This document shows, one piece after another, positions 48,769 to 58,369 of a stretch of 64,000 nt of DNA. Within the stretch, counting starts at the first letter, position 1, and every line of letters begins with the position of its first letter. Under the pieces are notes generated by a model. It did not search any database. It had not been told where the DNA came from and was given only the letters and a program-made list of their open reading frames with translations. A program made the position numbers and the translations under genes. This DNA is from Agarilytica rhodophyticola. Lineage in GTDB: Bacteria; Pseudomonadota; Gammaproteobacteria; Pseudomonadales; Cellvibrionaceae. The stretch covers positions 6,778,991 through 6,842,990 of the forward strand of contig NZ_CP020038.1 of assembly GCF_002157225.2 (NCBI RefSeq). Direction: 5' to 3'.

Positions 48769-50853
48769 CTAATGTGAGCGTCGCAGCATATCTATGTCGG
48801 CATCCGCATAACTTGTTCTAGCATATGTAAAGGTATTAGATTTACTATCCACATGTATCCCGGAAAAATAAAGAAAGTTCGTCAGATTGTAAATTTTAGT
48901 GTCGTTTTCATCTGTTAAATTGAACTTATTAAGCACAGCGACACCGTGCGATGGGCGCTGAACATAGAAAACATTTTCCCCTAAGAATTGCCAGTTGTTC
49001 CAATCGACAGGCGCAAGGTTATGAATAATTTGCTGTTCTTGCTCTGGCGCTGAAAGCGCCACTTTCCAAATCCCTGGGGTGTTTCCTTTACTAACCAGTA
49101 AATAAGAGCCATCTTTCGACATTTGTGCGGTTTTTCCTCCCAAAGTTGTTATCTGCTTAGCATCTGGCTCATCGATTTTTCTGTACCAAATTTGCCATTC
49201 TCCCGAACGTTTGGATCCAAAATATAAGCCTTCACCGTCGCCAGACCACCGGGGTGCAAAAGCATCAGAGACATGAAAGTTTGTAATATTTTTATTGCGT
49301 TTAGTGTCGAATACTTGCACGCTAAAACTTCCCCTGAGGGGTACCATATAGGCTACATATCGACCATTGGGCGACCAGCGTGGGGCCATAACCCATGGGC
49401 CATTGTATTCACTTAACTTATAGTCCTGCCCGTTTTTACGCAGCCAGAGTTCAGCACTATCTGTGCGATCAGAAACGTATATCAGTTGCTTATATTGATT
49501 GAAACTCGCATCCCAATTTACTCCCTTTGCGGCAACTAACTCCTTTTCGTCGTTGCTAGTCAAGTCGACTTGTTTGACTGCAGACTCCTCGCGCCAACGT
49601 TCAAGTGCAATATCATCATTAACTCGACTTGCTATGGCACTTGCCCCATTTAACCCCTCGGGGATGAGCTTCAAATTTTCTGTATCAAGATCGAATTCCC
49701 AAAGCTGGAAAGCACCCATCCTATTTGATGTGAACAACAAATGGTCCTCGTCCTGTCGCCAAGCTAGACCATGAATCTTAACTTTATCTTGAGTAATTCG
49801 ACGCCATTGGTAGGGCACTTTCCCATCGCTGACAAAAACATCTTCGACGCCCAGTTCATAATGAACGCTGATGGCGATTTTTCCACCAGGCGATACGGCT
49901 AGATCGTCAATACCCGCAAAGGCCTCTGGGGTAACATCTTTGCGCATTTCGCTCTCCAAGGATAATGAAACCAATCGAGCAGTTTCTGACGGCTTATCTT
50001 TAGTCACCATGAGCAGGTTTTTACCATCGGGTAGCCATTGCAAGTCATAAACACCCGCTCTTCCGCATTGGCCAACGCTTGTTTGGCCTTCGCCGATAGC
50101 GAGGCCGCCAATGGTAGGCACTAAATGAATTTCACAGCCTTCAGAATTGAGGCTGGCAAAGGCGATATTTTTGCCATCGGGGGAAAAGGTTGGCTGATGA
50201 TCATAGGATTGCTGTTGGCTAAGCTGTCGTATGCCATCACCATCAACCTGCCTCACCATAACCGCCATTCCTTTGTCTTCATTACCTTCGCTATACACCA
50301 ATAGGGAACCATCAGGACTAAACTCTGGATAGCGCTGCCATTGCTCACTTACCACCAATACTTCTCGGCGGTAGGACGGCTCATCAGTTGGCCATATTGA
50401 GGAGAACGCGAATACTCCCAAGCCGATAACTAACACCACCAATATGCTTTGAAAGATTTTAGAACGAGTTTCAGTATATTCTTTATTTTCTCTGTCAATT
50501 ATAAGACGATAGCCGCTTTTAGCTACAGTTTCGATCTTTATTGGCGCAACCAACTCATCGGCAAAGGCTTTTCGTAAACGCGATATGCAGCGGGTAATGG
50601 CATCATCAGTAACAGGCCGTCCCAGCCAAACAGTATCGATAAGCTGTTCACGAGTAACTACCTCATTAGCGTATTGAGATAGCAAATACAGCACTTGAAT
50701 TACCCTCGGTTCAAGTCGTATTTGATGCTTCCTGTAAATAATAGTGTTCTCAGCCGCACGCAGCTCGCATGGCCCAATCATAATATGACGATCGTCTTCC
50801 TGCTTTGGGGCTGTATCTGCTTTTAAGGCTTTTTGTCCCACTTTATACCTCAA
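48769..50853 (-). CDS. CadC-like transmembrane winged-helix regulator with TolB-type beta-propeller
   Basis: A 694-residue one-piece membrane regulator. The cytoplasmic OmpR-type winged helix (about 25-115) has the usual RLEPRVIQVLYLLSQYANEVVTREQL and AIKIETVAKSGYRLI segments. A single transmembrane helix covers about 131-149. A periplasmic series of PD40/TolB-like repeats follows (FSPDGSLLVYSEG, FSPDGKNIAFAS, WLPDGKNLLMVT, WSPNGRYVAYM), predicting a beta-propeller sensor. Such proteins are abundant in Cellvibrionaceae and relatives. It is divergent from the PDZ-hydrolase gene across 92 bases, which is its likeliest target. Confidence 0.88.
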   Translation of the reverse strand: MRYKVGQKALKADTAPKQEDDRHIMIGPCELRAAENTIIYRKHQIRLEPRVIQVLYLLSQYANEVVTREQLIDTVWLGRPVTDDAITRCISRLRKAFADELVAPIKIETVAKSGYRLIIDRENKEYTETRSKIFQSILVVLVIGLGVFAFSSIWPTDEPSYRREVLVVSEQWQRYPEFSPDGSLLVYSEGNEDKGMAVMVRQVDGDGIRQLSQQQSYDHQPTFSPDGKNIAFASLNSEGCEIHLVPTIGGLAIGEGQTSVGQCGRAGVYDLQWLPDGKNLLMVTKDKPSETARLVSLSLESEMRKDVTPEAFAGIDDLAVSPGGKIAISVHYELGVEDVFVSDGKVPYQWRRITQDKVKIHGLAWRQDEDHLLFTSNRMGAFQLWEFDLDTENLKLIPEGLNGASAIASRVNDDIALERWREESAVKQVDLTSNDEKELVAAKGVNWDASFNQYKQLIYVSDRTDSAELWLRKNGQDYKLSEYNGPWVMAPRWSPNGRYVAYMVPLRGSFSVQVFDTKRNKNITNFHVSDAFAPRWSGDGEGLYFGSKRSGEWQIWYRKIDEPDAKQITTLGGKTAQMSKDGSYLLVSKGNTPGIWKVALSAPEQEQQIIHNLAPVDWNNWQFLGENVFYVQRPSHGVAVLNKFNLTDENDTKIYNLTNFLYFSGIHVDSKSNTFTYARTSYADADIDMLRRSH

Positions 50854-50945
50854 TATCTTTCGTCATCAGCTAAAAATCGGCTTTTCATCGGTACGTTTTA
50901 GCGCCGTTTTCCTATGTTGAGCATCTACCTAACAACGAGAGAGTC

Positions 50946-52322
50946 ATGCTCATGCTTTCAATACCTCAAAAATACCGCTTACACATCTTTATTGTTCTGA
51001 TAGTGACCTTCGCCCAGCTCAAAGTCTATGCATTATCGAAAATTGAAGGGGATTTGCCGCGCCGAGCTGATCTGGGCTTCCGTTTTTCTAGCGACGGGCA
51101 CATCGTCGTCTCAAGACTTACTAAAGGTAGTCCAGCCGCTGCGGCAGACCTGCGGGAAAATGACATTATCACAAGCATTAATCAACACCCGATTAAGGAT
51201 ATTTTAGAAGCTTCTGGCAAACTTAGGCGAGTACTTGGAGGTGAGACGTTAGCACTTAAGATAAAGCGAGGGGACAAAACTCTCAAACTTAGCTTTACAC
51301 CTGAAGCAAAATCTCTCGAACAAATACCGGGAATCGATAGCTACTACGGTGTGGTGGACATATCGAAATCAACACGACTACGAAGTATTGTTTCCGCGCC
51401 AAGTGGAAACGACAAACCTTTACCCGCCATATTCTTCGTGCAGTGGGTGTCCTGTGGTTCGTTGGAGTTTAATCCGCGCAGTAATCACGGACGTGTGATG
51501 TCAGATATTATCAAACAAACTAAACGCACATTTATCCGAGTTGATCGCACCACCAGTGGCGATAGCCAGGGGCCCTTGTGCCATCAACTGGACTACAACA
51601 CTGAGATCGAACACTACTATAAAGCCTTTCTTAAACTCAAAAACCACCCTCTTGTCGACCCTAATAAAATCGTCATCTATGGCTCAAGTCTAGGGTCAAC
51701 CGTGGCACCTCTTCTGGCAGAAAGACTATTAAAAAACGGCCACAAGGTAGCCGGCATCGCGGTACAGGGTGGCGGTGCTGTCAGCTACTTTGAAAGGATG
51801 CTAAATTTTGAGCGAAACTATCTGGAGCGAAAACTAAATAGTGAAAATCTATTTGTCTCCGCAGCTGATATACAAGATGAATTTATACAGAGGAGCCTCT
51901 TTTATACCGAATACCTTATACACGGCCGTCACCCCGATAAGATAGCTAAAGACTCCAAAATCATGGCTAAGGTTAGGGGGAATATCTTAGGCCTAAATAA
52001 ATACGAACATTATGGACGCCCTTTTTCATGGCACCAGCAAGCTGCTCAACATAATTTTTTACTCGCTTGGAAGAATAGCCCTGTTCCTGTGCTTGTTATA
52101 TTCAACGAGTTCGATCAATACGAGCAGAGACATGGGCACCGTATTATCGTTGACATGGTTAACCGTTGGCGTCCAGGCAGTGGCAGTTTTATTGAGCAAA
52201 AGGGCATTGGACATTCAAACTACCAATACGCTTCTACTGAAGATGCCTACAATTATAAAGGTGGTAAAGCCGTACCAGAAAAACTGGCTCAGCATATTAT
52301 TTCGTGGTTGGGGAATCTTTAA
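50946..52322 (+). CDS. exported PDZ-domain alpha/beta hydrolase
   Basis: A 458-residue protein with an N-terminal signal or anchor (about 8-29), a PDZ domain (about 40-125: GFRFSSDGHIVVSRLTKGSPAAAADLRENDIITSING-like) and an alpha/beta hydrolase domain of the prolyl-oligopeptidase/dienelactone type. The nucleophile elbow is YGSSLGS near 243-249, and the catalytic His is likely in GIGHSNYQ near 422. The substrate is unknown. It is divergent from a CadC-like regulator, a pairing that suggests control by extracytoplasmic signals. Confidence 0.85.
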   Translation: MLMLSIPQKYRLHIFIVLIVTFAQLKVYALSKIEGDLPRRADLGFRFSSDGHIVVSRLTKGSPAAAADLRENDIITSINQHPIKDILEASGKLRRVLGGETLALKIKRGDKTLKLSFTPEAKSLEQIPGIDSYYGVVDISKSTRLRSIVSAPSGNDKPLPAIFFVQWVSCGSLEFNPRSNHGRVMSDIIKQTKRTFIRVDRTTSGDSQGPLCHQLDYNTEIEHYYKAFLKLKNHPLVDPNKIVIYGSSLGSTVAPLLAERLLKNGHKVAGIAVQGGGAVSYFERMLNFERNYLERKLNSENLFVSAADIQDEFIQRSLFYTEYLIHGRHPDKIAKDSKIMAKVRGNILGLNKYEHYGRPFSWHQQAAQHNFLLAWKNSPVPVLVIFNEFDQYEQRHGHRIIVDMVNRWRPGSGSFIEQKGIGHSNYQYASTEDAYNYKGGKAVPEKLAQHIISWLGNL

Positions 52323-52819
52323 TTTTTTATTTTCTTAACAGTTTCCTACATATTTGAAGCCTATCTGCTTGCTAGGCTTCGCCTTTCAAATAGCCCTGTG
52401 TAACAGGGTATTTTTCGTCATAGAAGATATTAAATTTTATGGCGTCAAAATCTTCAAGCAGATTCTATACCCTTCGGTTTTCACAAAAATAATTATAACT
52501 ATAGTGTCGTAATTAGCGGTTTTTCATTCAATTTTATTTAACAAAAAATACTGTATATATATACAATTTTTAGTTTTTGATGTATAATAACTTCATGTTA
52601 AGAAGCCAGTTTGATCCAGCCTTAAAACTACTCTGTAGCTATTTTTTTATTTAGAGAAGAGGAATATATATTCTAAAAATATAGGCATTTTTTATAATTT
52701 TTAATACTGTATTGCATGAAGTATTAAGTGTTTACTTTCCGTTTAAGCGGTAAAAACGTGCAACAGTTTATTTACTTTTATTTTGGTTCACCTCTAATAT
52801 TTAACAAGGAGAAAAAGTA
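52323..52819. other. AT-rich intergenic stretch before the small island
   Basis: It contains the terminator-like hairpin of the hydrolase gene (52356..52380) and otherwise AT-rich DNA with a TATATATATAC tract near 52550. No gene is supportable. A promoter for the Cox/Xis-like gene must lie in the last part; a strong AAGGAG ribosome-binding site precedes ATG 52820. Confidence 0.5.
52356..52380 (+). terminator. terminator after the PDZ-hydrolase gene
   Basis: A perfect 8-bp stem (GAAGCCTA / TAGGCTTC) with a 9-nt loop lies 33 bases after the hydrolase stop. A GCCTTTC follows, so the T-tract is poor. Confidence 0.45.
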
Positions 52820-53011
52820 ATGACTGAAAAAACAATCGCAATTGTTGTTCCGGCTATGACAGTAGAAGAATATGCATGCCATGTAGGTGTTAATGCTAGT
52901 ACTGTTCAGGCTTGGGTAGATAGAGGAAATTTACCGACAATTAAAAAAAACGGGAAATGCCACCTTATTGACATTCCTAATCTTATTGCTCAATTCTCGC
53001 AAGAGTTATAG
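52820..53011 (+). CDS. small Cox/Xis-like HTH DNA-binding protein
   Basis: A 63-residue protein that is almost entirely a MerR-like winged helix-turn-helix (MTVEEYACHVGVNASTVQAWVDRGNLPTIKKNGK), resembling Cox regulators and excisionases of P2-like phages and integrative elements. A strong ribosome-binding site (AAGGAGAAAAAGT) precedes the ATG. No integrase or phage genes are nearby, so it may be a remnant of a mobile element or a domesticated regulator. The next gene follows 65 bases after its stop. Confidence 0.7.
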   Translation: MTEKTIAIVVPAMTVEEYACHVGVNASTVQAWVDRGNLPTIKKNGKCHLIDIPNLIAQFSQEL

Positions 53012-53076
53012 CAATAAATAAGTAAGTCTAAATAAAAAATTGTTTTTATAAATTTATGTGGAATAGGCATTACTCT

Positions 53077-53259
53077 ATGAGTTCAAATATTGTTAGTGAA
53101 TACGAGTCGGTTAATTGGTTAGATTTAGAAGTTATTGCAACCAAAGCAATGAATTTAGGTTATAAATGTATGATAACCAAACTTGATAACGACCTTTTTA
53201 AAATTGATGTTATCGAAAATGAGAAAAGAAGAACATTTAAAAATAGTGGCTTAAACTAA
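53077..53259 (+). CDS. hypothetical small protein
   Basis: A 60-residue protein of unknown function (MSSNIVSEYESVNWLD, then LGYKCMITKLDNDLFKIDVIENEKRRTF), probably a beta hairpin with an N-terminal helix. I prefer ATG 53077 to 53056, which would add seven residues without a better ribosome-binding site. It is followed by a strong terminator and so forms a two-gene unit with the Cox/Xis-like gene. Confidence 0.5.
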   Translation: MSSNIVSEYESVNWLDLEVIATKAMNLGYKCMITKLDNDLFKIDVIENEKRRTFKNSGLN

Positions 53260-53317
53260 ATTTAATAAATAAAAGCCGTATTTTAAAAATTTAAAAACCC
53301 ACAGCTTCCCCCAAAGT

Positions 53318-53370
53318 CCCGGTAATTAAATTACTCTCTGCTTAAACTATTTTAATTACCGGGCATTTTT
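53318..53370 (+). terminator. strong rho-independent terminator
   Basis: A perfect 13-bp stem (CCCGGTAATTAAA / TTTAATTACCGGG) around a 20-nt loop is followed by CATTTTTT. It ends the Cox/Xis-like two-gene unit and separates it from the convergent broken gene. Confidence 0.85.
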
Positions 53371-53398
53371 TAAAGAATGTTACTTAACTTCTTTAACT

Positions 53399-54097
53399 TT
53401 ATTCTTCGCCTCTATTTTTTTTAGGGTATTGATAATACTCCGTGGTCTTATGCATTAGGTCTTGTTCTTTAGTAGATTTTGCTTGTACAAGCCCAGTTCT
53501 CGAGTGGTGTATTGGCTCCGCCACACCATCTGAATCTAGTATAGTCTCTATCATTTGTGGACGGCTCGCGTCTTTTCTATGAGGGCGATGCAACATATAG
53601 TAATTTTTGTCTGTTCTTGGACTTTCTCTTCCCACATTGTCCGGGTTTTCATGGCGTGTCGTTACTCGGCCACGTGTATAGCTATTGTGATAATAGGTCG
53701 TTGGATAACCTGTCTTAGTATTTGTTTGGCCGATAATATTATGTGGTTGATATAAATTTTTCTCTGAGACGTGAGAATAATTTCTGCGTCCTCGTATCCT
53801 TGATTGATCCATCATACGCCGTCCTCGGCTTTTTGCAGAAGATCCATTAGGTGCATTTCTATGTGCAGCTTGTGCTGTCACTTCATCGATTAAAAAGCCT
53901 TGACGATCTCATTTTGACCCCGACTTAGGATACGTCACCGGTGTATACAAACTTTTTGTGCTTTCGGGAAAATATGGGCTGGAAGCTATACTTTTGACAA
54001 AGTTCGGACGTTTACTATCGTTAATTTTCTTCTCGCCAGTAGGGCTTACTTGAGTACTGGGCCTTACATTATGTAGTCGTCTGTAATTTTGATGCAT
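53399..54097 (-). pseudogene. unknown polar, basic protein interrupted by one in-frame TGA
   Basis: Two minus-strand segments lie in the same frame: ATG 54097 to a TGA at 53909-53911 (62 residues ending YPKSGSK), and an open stretch from the next codon to 53399. The nine codons after the TGA (DRQGFLIDE) are open and lead straight into GTG 53881 (VTAQAAHRNAPNGSS). Without the TGA this is one 232-codon gene. The product would be low-complexity, rich in Arg, His, Asn, Tyr and Ser (SRGRRMMDQSRIRGRRN; HRPHRKDASRPQ), without signal peptide or known domain. It is divergent from another polar basic protein gene at 54361. It may be a recent nonsense mutation, or two separate products by reinitiation at GTG. 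I see nothing that indicates selenocysteine. Confidence 0.55.
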
Positions 54098-54360
54098 AAT
54101 GTTAACAATTTACTATAAATTTTACCTATGGGTAGATTTCTATCGTATTCTGTTCAGATTATTTACCTCATATATGTGCCCACTTTATTGTTGGCTGGCA
54201 ACTAAAACCATTACTGTTCTTTGCCGAACAATTTAGAATCAGAAATATATCTAGTACCCCTCCCCGCAATAAATTTAATTAAAAATAAAAATCTAACAAA
54301 AGGCCTACTTTAAGCCACTTACAAACTAGATAGAAATAATTTACCACCACGGGGAAAAAT

Positions 54361-54795
54361 ATGCCGAGAGTTACGCAAACGCATCATAGTTCAACACATG
54401 CCACGGGTTCTCACCGTGCCACTGCACATAGAACCCATAGAGCTAGGCCGGTACGTAATGCAATGGGCAGAACTCAAACCTCATCAACACATGCAGGCCC
54501 CTCAAACAGAGCATTAATTACTGCTATCGCAAAAGATCTAAAACAACAACTATCTCAACTCGATTCAAATTTAAGCATGAGCACCGTGTACACTATATTA
54601 TCTGGAGTGGCGACGTACGCAGCAGCACAAGGACGAATATCTGAACCCAGTCAATTGGCAAAGATAATAATGGGCGCAACGCAACTAGCTGCTGGTACTG
54701 CGTTTGGTAAAAGCGTCAAAGATCTAATAGATGAAGTTACAAATTCAGCTATCCGGGGATACAACAGTGCATCTTCTTCTAGAAGACAACATTAA
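54361..54795 (+). CDS. unknown small basic protein with His/Thr/Arg-rich N-terminus
   Basis: A 144-residue protein. Residues 1-50 are a disordered His/Ser/Thr/Arg-rich tract (THHSSTHATGSHRATAHRTH). Residues about 51-130 are helical with a hydrophobic, Ala-rich middle (VYTILSGVATYAAAQG and AKIIMGATQLAAGTAFGKS), which might be an amphipathic or membrane-inserting helical pair. It ends SSSRRQH. I recognise no family. It is divergent from the interrupted gene across about 260 bases. The composition resembles exported effectors only loosely. Confidence 0.5.
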   Translation: MPRVTQTHHSSTHATGSHRATAHRTHRARPVRNAMGRTQTSSTHAGPSNRALITAIAKDLKQQLSQLDSNLSMSTVYTILSGVATYAAAQGRISEPSQLAKIIMGATQLAAGTAFGKSVKDLIDEVTNSAIRGYNSASSSRRQH

Positions 54796-54840
54796 AATTT
54801 TTACCTTAGAAGTTTTTAAGCTTTATAAGGGATATTAATA

Positions 54841-56061
54841 TCAGGTATTAACCATAGGTATTTTTAAATTGGAAATACATTCACATATTCTATTCATAGC
54901 CGCCGATAAGATTTCTTCGCTAGTGGCGGTTGAAATCCGAAAGAAAGGTGAGAGCCCATAGGCACTTCCTGGTACTGCGGCCACTTTTGCGTGATCTAAC
55001 AAATATTGAGCAAAATCAATGTCACTATTAATCACGGTTCCATCTGGAGTGGTCGCCCCTATAATTGATTCACAGCCAATAAAAGCGTAAAAAGCACCTC
55101 CGGGAGCATCGAGAGTAAGTTCAGGTATTTTAGTAATTCGCTCGACCACCAAATTGCGGCGACTTTCGAAGGCCTTACAAAAACGTGCAACTTCATCCTG
55201 CGAACCATTTAAAGCGGCTACTGCCGCAGCTTGAGCAACGGAGCAAGCACCGGAAGATATCTGCGATTGTACTTTTGTCATGGCAGCAATTAAGCCCTGT
55301 GCTGCACCGGCGTAACCAATCCTCCAGCCTGTCATAGCATAGGCTTTTGATACACCATTGACAGTCAGTACTCGCTCTTTTAAATGTGGACATGCGGTGG
55401 CAAAAGACACAAATTCTCGACCGTCAAACACGATGTGCTCATAAATCTCATCCGACATAATTAGTACCTGCGGATGCTGCTCTAGTATCTGCCCCAATTC
55501 TGCTAGTTCTTCCCGCGTATATACAGCACCAGCGGGATTAGAAGGAAGGTTTAAAATAAGCCATCGGGTGTTGGCTGTAATGGCGTTTTTTAAGATTTCT
55601 GGCGTTAAGCGAAATTGATTTTCGGCGGTGCTGGGTAGCACTTTAGGCACTCCCCCTAAAATGAGAGTCATATCTTTGTATTGGCCAAAGTAAGGCGCAC
55701 AGAGAAGTACTTCTTGCTTCTCTTCTAATGTCGCCATCAATGCATCAAAAATAATTTGTTTGGCACCATTGGAAACAATAATTTCACTGGCAGAATAATC
55801 TAGCTGATTGTCTCTTCTAAACTTTTCACTTATTGCAGCTTTAAGTTCAGCGGTTCCATCTGTTGGCGGATAACGAGTTTGCCCAGCTTTTGCCGCAGCA
55901 TAGGCAGCTTCGATAATATGGGTCGGGGTATCGAAATCAGGTTCTCCTAAGCCCAAATCAATCACATCATGGCCTGCAGCTTTCAAAGCCTTTGCTTTCT
56001 GGCTGACCGCAGCCGATGCGGATGGTTGAACAGGAGCAAGCCGGGAGGATGCATAATTCAT
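54841..56061 (-). CDS. class I PLP-dependent aminotransferase (aspartate aminotransferase type)
   Basis: A 406-residue cytoplasmic enzyme that transfers amino groups using pyridoxal phosphate. It matches the AspC group Ib pattern: SSRLAPVQPSASAAVSQKA, VIDLGLGEPDFDTPTHI, YPPTDGTAELKAAI, LNLPSNPAGAVY, SDEIYEHIVF, and the PLP lysine in NGVSKAYAMTGWRIGYA (about residue 240). Start ATG 56061 has AAAGG upstream; a GTG 72 bases earlier is unlikely. It lies next to gamma-glutamyltransferase on the same strand but is separated from it by a terminator, so the link may be only spatial. Confidence 0.9.
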   Translation of the reverse strand: MNYASSRLAPVQPSASAAVSQKAKALKAAGHDVIDLGLGEPDFDTPTHIIEAAYAAAKAGQTRYPPTDGTAELKAAISEKFRRDNQLDYSASEIIVSNGAKQIIFDALMATLEEKQEVLLCAPYFGQYKDMTLILGGVPKVLPSTAENQFRLTPEILKNAITANTRWLILNLPSNPAGAVYTREELAELGQILEQHPQVLIMSDEIYEHIVFDGREFVSFATACPHLKERVLTVNGVSKAYAMTGWRIGYAGAAQGLIAAMTKVQSQISSGACSVAQAAAVAALNGSQDEVARFCKAFESRRNLVVERITKIPELTLDAPGGAFYAFIGCESIIGATTPDGTVINSDIDFAQYLLDHAKVAAVPGSAYGLSPFFRISTATSEEILSAAMNRICECISNLKIPMVNT

Positions 56062-56259
56062 TTGAGTCGCCTTTATTTTTATATAAATTTTTAATAGTTC
56101 ACAACGCGTGGTAATACTAACGAAATTTACCACTCTTCCCCCAAAGATTCTCTAAGCGTGGGAACATTTTGGTAAAAAGGAGCTATCAATCTAGCAAATT
56201 ATTGTCGACGAAATGATGATAAAGAAAAGTGAGGTTCACAGAAGAATAGAATGGATAGT

Positions 56260-56290
56260 ATAAACAGTGAAATTCATATTCACTGTTTAT
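56260..56290 (-). terminator. terminator of the gamma-glutamyltransferase gene
   Basis: A perfect 12-bp stem (ATAAACAGTGAA / TTCACTGTTTAT) with a 7-nt loop begins about 27 bases after the stop. It is AT-rich with little T-tract beyond the stem. Confidence 0.6.
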
Positions 56291-56316
56291 AGCCAGTAAG
56301 ATGACATCTATAGTTG

Positions 56317-58146
56317 CTAGCGACCGCCAACAGTCCCATCTCGACGCTTATCTGCACCACCAATCAATACTTTTTTCGGGCGCCAATAAAAATCGAAGAA
56401 ATGACGCGGGCGCTTTCTCTTCGCTACCTGAATAATAGACAAACCACTTGTTTGAGAAATAATTCCTACAGAGCGTTCATCTAAGGGGAGGTTCGGATCA
56501 CTATGGCCTCGCAATTTCAGTTCGTCGGCCAAGCTCTGCGCATCGTAATCCCAAGTAATACCCGTAATAGGCTGCTCTATGTCAGTTCGACCATTGCGAT
56601 TCATGTAGTGAGGAACATTAATGGTTTCTTGTGGATCCAGTTCAAAATCAATGAGGTTGACAATTGATTGCGCTGTGTAGCCGATAATTCTTGAACCCCC
56701 AGGAGAACCGGTCAAGAACTCGACCCTACCACGCTTATCATAAATAATGGTTGGCGACATGGAACTGCGGGGTCGTTTATCGCCCTCCACACGGTTGGCG
56801 ACGGGTAAACCCTCTGCATCCGTTGCCGCAAAAGAAAAATCTGTCAACTGATTATTGAGCATAAACCCACGTACCATAACACCATTACCCAAAGAAGCTT
56901 CCACAGTAGTAGTCATGGATAGAGCGTTGCCGTAACGATCGATAATTGAAACATGGCTAGTACCGGATTCAATGGTCGACATATCTGGCGCAAAAGTATC
57001 GAAAATACCAGGGGGCACTCCTGCTTCAGCGGTGCCCATATCATTTTCACCAATTAAAGCCGCACGCGAACTGAGATACTCTTTATTGAGCATTCCTGCC
57101 GACGGAACGGTAACAAAATCAGGGTCACCCACATAACGATTGCGATCTGCAAAAGCAAGCCGACCTGCTTGTGTAAATAAATGCACAACATCTACATCAA
57201 GAGGATCTTTATCAGCAAAATCAAAGTTTTCAAGAATACCGAGAATCTGGCCAACGGCTAAGCCACCTGAAGAGGGAGGCCCCATACCACAAACCTTACG
57301 ACCTCGATAAGTAGAGCACACCGGACGGCGCACAACTACATCATAATTCGCCAAGTCTTGCTCAGTCATATCCCCAGGGATGGAAGGGTCACCTTGTACC
57401 GCAGCAACAATATCTGCTGCAATGGGGCCATTGTAAAACGCATAAGAGCCATAGCGTTGGAGTTGTTTTAAAGTGTCAGCATAGGCAGGATTAGTTACTA
57501 CTGTGCCTGCGGGTTTTGCGCTACAGTCAGGGTTTGCAAAATATTCAAATGCGTTTTCATCCCGCAAAAATAAACGCTCTTCACAAGAAGGATTAAAAGA
57601 TAACAAACGGGCCACTTGATCACTGGTGCGCTGCGTCAGGGGATAGCCATTTTCAGCCAATTTTACAGCAGGACGAAATAACCTTCTCATCGGGAGGCGT
57701 CCATACTTTTTGTGCATAAACTCCATCATCCTTGGTACACCCGGTACTCCAACAGACAAACCGCTCTGCCAGGCTTGAAAAAAACTTAAATCTTGAAAAC
57801 GATCTTGAGTTGCGGCTGAAGGTGCTTTTTCTCGTGCATCAACAGTAATAGTTTTACCGGATCGCGCATCATAATAGACCACAAAGGCGCCTCCACCGAT
57901 ACCACTGGCTTGAGGTTCAACTAGGCTAAGGACTGTTTGTGCCGCTATCATAGCATCGGCTGCAGTGCCTCCTTGTCTCAGCACGCGTTCACCAGCTGCA
58001 GTTGCTAAAGGGTTAGCGGTTACCACCATTTCTCTTTTTTTGATAACGGCTTGAGCTAGATCTTGGCCATAGGCATAAGCGTTAAAGAGAATAGGAGAAG
58101 TGAGAAAAATCAAAGTTTTGATACTGACAAGAATTTGTGTCTTCAT
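56317..58146 (-). CDS. ggt: gamma-glutamyltransferase
   Basis: A periplasmic or secreted N-terminal nucleophile hydrolase that cleaves or transfers the gamma-glutamyl group of glutathione. The 609-residue precursor has a signal peptide (about 1-27), a large subunit starting VVTANPLATAAGERVLRQGGTAADA, and the autocleavage site before the nucleophile Thr in ESGTSHVSIIDRYG (about residue 398). The conserved GSPGGSRII of the oxyanion region follows near 505. ATG 58146 is preferred to a TTG 24 bases upstream. The C-terminal tail ends RRDGTVGGR. Confidence 0.94.
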   Translation of the reverse strand: MKTQILVSIKTLIFLTSPILFNAYAYGQDLAQAVIKKREMVVTANPLATAAGERVLRQGGTAADAMIAAQTVLSLVEPQASGIGGGAFVVYYDARSGKTITVDAREKAPSAATQDRFQDLSFFQAWQSGLSVGVPGVPRMMEFMHKKYGRLPMRRLFRPAVKLAENGYPLTQRTSDQVARLLSFNPSCEERLFLRDENAFEYFANPDCSAKPAGTVVTNPAYADTLKQLQRYGSYAFYNGPIAADIVAAVQGDPSIPGDMTEQDLANYDVVVRRPVCSTYRGRKVCGMGPPSSGGLAVGQILGILENFDFADKDPLDVDVVHLFTQAGRLAFADRNRYVGDPDFVTVPSAGMLNKEYLSSRAALIGENDMGTAEAGVPPGIFDTFAPDMSTIESGTSHVSIIDRYGNALSMTTTVEASLGNGVMVRGFMLNNQLTDFSFAATDAEGLPVANRVEGDKRPRSSMSPTIIYDKRGRVEFLTGSPGGSRIIGYTAQSIVNLIDFELDPQETINVPHYMNRNGRTDIEQPITGITWDYDAQSLADELKLRGHSDPNLPLDERSVGIISQTSGLSIIQVAKRKRPRHFFDFYWRPKKVLIGGADKRRDGTVGGR

Positions 58147-58369
58147 AATAGTAGCTATTATTGATTTCAAAAATAAGAGTGATTTGTATTACCTGATGCT
58201 ACTCTTTATCTTTTTAAAAGAAAATCAAAAAATAATATTATAATTGGATAACTAGTTAATATTTATTGTTAGCTCACAGATATGTCGCCAAAAACACCTA
58301 CAGTGATATTTCCTTATTATGTTAAGCAAAATGTTTATGACGACCCTTTTGTGGATAACCTCCGATATC

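Noticed and set aside
53909-53911. TGA as a selenocysteine codon in the split gene
   Set aside because: No SECIS-like hairpin is evident after the TGA, no redox motif surrounds it, and no sel genes are in view.
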